A stretch of DNA of 64,000 nucleotides from Orientallactaga sibirica (Eukaryota; Chordata; Mammalia; Rodentia; Dipodidae). A model generated the notes under the pieces. It was not told the origin of the DNA, ran no database searches, and saw only the letters and a program-made list of their open reading frames with translations. Positions 62,760 through 64,000 of this stretch are shown here, piece after piece; the stretch's first letter is position 1; each line of letters begins with the position of its first letter. The position numbers and the translations under genes are program-made. Where the stretch lies: assembly GCA_036365145.1 (NCBI GenBank), contig JAEOAD010000888.1:1116001-1180000 (forward strand). The letters run 5' to 3'.

Positions 62760-64000
62760 GTAAATAAAGTTTTTTTATTATTATTATTGTTTTTTATTGA
62801 CTTTTATACTCACATACAAAGAAAAAACCCACGTGATATTTCCCTTCCCTCCCCCCATTCCCCTTTAGAACTCAAGTCTCTATCATATCCCCTCCCTCTC
62901 TCCATCAGTCTCTCTTCTAATTTGATGTCATCATCTTTTTCTTCTATTTTGAGGGTCTTGCGAAGGTATTGCTAGGCACTGCAAGGTCATGGATATCGAG
63001 GCCAGTTTCTGTCTGGACAGTTGCATTGTAAGAAGTCATATCCTTCCTTTGGCTCTTCCATTCTATCCGCCCCCTCTTCCGCAATGGTCCCTGAGCCTTG
63101 TAGGGTGTGACAGAGGTGTTTCAGTGCTGGGCACTCCTCCATCCCTTCTTCTCAGCACTATGTTGCCTTTTGGGACATCCCAGTGGTCATCACCATCTGA
63201 AAAGAGAAGCTTCTCTAACCAGAAGTGAGAGTAGCGTTAATATGTGAATATGAACATTAAGTGTAGTGCTTTCAGGGCAGCCCTTGGTGGGAATAATATA
63301 TACATTTAGTCAGACATGAGCAGGCTTATACCCCTAAGGCTCATGACCTCACCTACCAAAGACTTTTACTTAGGTTTTTCAGTACCAGGTATGTATTCCC
63401 TCCCGTAGAGAGGGCCTTCAGTCCAATTATGGAGCAGTTGGTTACCCCAAGAATAGACATGCCACTATTGCACCCGTTCAGTCATCGGGCCTGTCTGGCC
63501 AAGCTTGAATATTCAATGTCCACTGTTTTCACTGTAGATGACTTCTGTCTCCCATACGCTGCGTGCAATGCAGCTTTTTCCAGCTTTCAGTTGGCTGGTC
63601 TACAGGGAGAAGATTTTCTGCTCCACACCAGGTTGCTTTCTCAGTGACCATGCTTCTCAGGCATGAGATGTCTTCAGCAATAGGGTCTTACTATCTGTTT
63701 CTCTAGGGAAACCAAGGGCTTTGGCAAGAGCCTTTAATGTTTTGGAGACTACCGGGGCCTCCTTGGCCAACAACTCACTGGAAGGTATTCCATCCCAAGT
63801 ACTGAAAATTTTCTAGTAACAGTCTACAGCTTCTAGACGTGCCCTTATTCAAAAAAAAATTTTTTACATGTCTTATTCACAGTATCTTGAGTTTAGATTG
63901 ATCCTCCCCCTGCCACACAGCAAGCCCATTTGTTTACCTACCACCTCTCATACTCCTAGGACAGAGCCAAGGACTTGCAACAGAAGCCATAGGGCCATAG
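62760..64000 (-). mobile_element. L1 3' UTR, antisense, longest copy, runs off the window
   Basis: 'ttttttattgacttttatac', C-rich tract at 62840-62910 (reversed polypurine), 'ttctaatttgatgtcatcat', 'ctggacagttgcattgtaag', 'cttccgcaatggtccctga', 'gcactcctccatcccttct', then 'ttcagtaccaggtatgtat', 'ccaagaatagacatgccac', 'ggctggtctacagggagaag'. Beyond about 63850 the identity is assumed by continuity. Confidence 0.82.

Noticed and set aside
62512..62760. Possible exon in the reverse frame 62519-62713
   Set aside because: It coincides with a complete antisense tRNA-SINE flanked by a target duplication.

Overview
This window looks like repeat-dense mammalian intergenic DNA from a rodent, most likely a jerboa (Dipodidae, Jaculus-like). 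That assignment is an inference from memory of repeat families. The dominant interspersed repeat is a tRNA-derived SINE whose head reads 'ctggagagatggctta', with a CT-rich stretch and an AAATAAATAAA tail. It sits alongside 7SL-derived B1 elements, B4/ID-type chimeric SINEs, rodent L1 3' ends and many MaLR LTRs. I found no convincing protein-coding gene, exon, rRNA or tRNA gene, CRISPR array or prokaryotic feature. Every open frame is short, and the longer ones lie in simple repeats, LTRs or SINEs.

Layout. 1-13 kb: B1 and tRNA-SINE copies, ancient MIR and L2 fragments, and LTR fragments at 6.7-7.3, 8.5 and 11.4-11.8 kb. 13-24 kb: a solo MaLR-type LTR, antisense and sense L1 3' ends (16.0-16.9 and 18.2-19.7 kb), nested SINEs, an ERVL-type LTR with a clear target duplication (20.3-20.9 kb), a B4 element, an interrupted MLT1-like LTR and an RMER-like LTR region. 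25-31 kb: an ancient L1 that appears to be split into pieces by later insertions, among them a degenerate retrocopy-like sequence (25.9-26.7 kb) and an ORR1-like MaLR. 31-37 kb: SINE nests, a class I-type retroviral LTR (34.2-34.6 kb) and two L1 3' ends lying inside a B4-type SINE.

37.5-38.7 kb is the only stretch that looks like functional noncoding DNA. An AT-rich block full of homeodomain-type motifs is followed by the only CpG-dense segment of the window, then a second motif-rich block with a GC-clamped inverted repeat. 39-48 kb: MIR, L2, MaLR and B4 copies, a MER20 hAT copy and a duplicated locus (45.8 and 47.0 kb). 48.9-51.6 kb: an antisense L2 interrupted by a complete LTR-internal-LTR MaLR-like element. 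52.8-55.9 kb: an ancient L1 3' end interrupted by SINEs and by a second complete MaLR-like element in the opposite orientation to the first. 55.9-56.5 kb: a roughly 540-bp polypurine tract. 57-64 kb: a possible conserved element, further LTR, L2 and SINE copies, and an antisense L1 3' end that runs to the edge of the window.

There are no genes acting together here. What can be read is a record of successive retrotransposition, with nesting order shown by target-site duplications, plus one candidate regulatory island. Family names (MIR, L2, MER20, MLT1, ORR1, B1, B4) rest on recognised consensus-like sequence from memory. No database search was possible.
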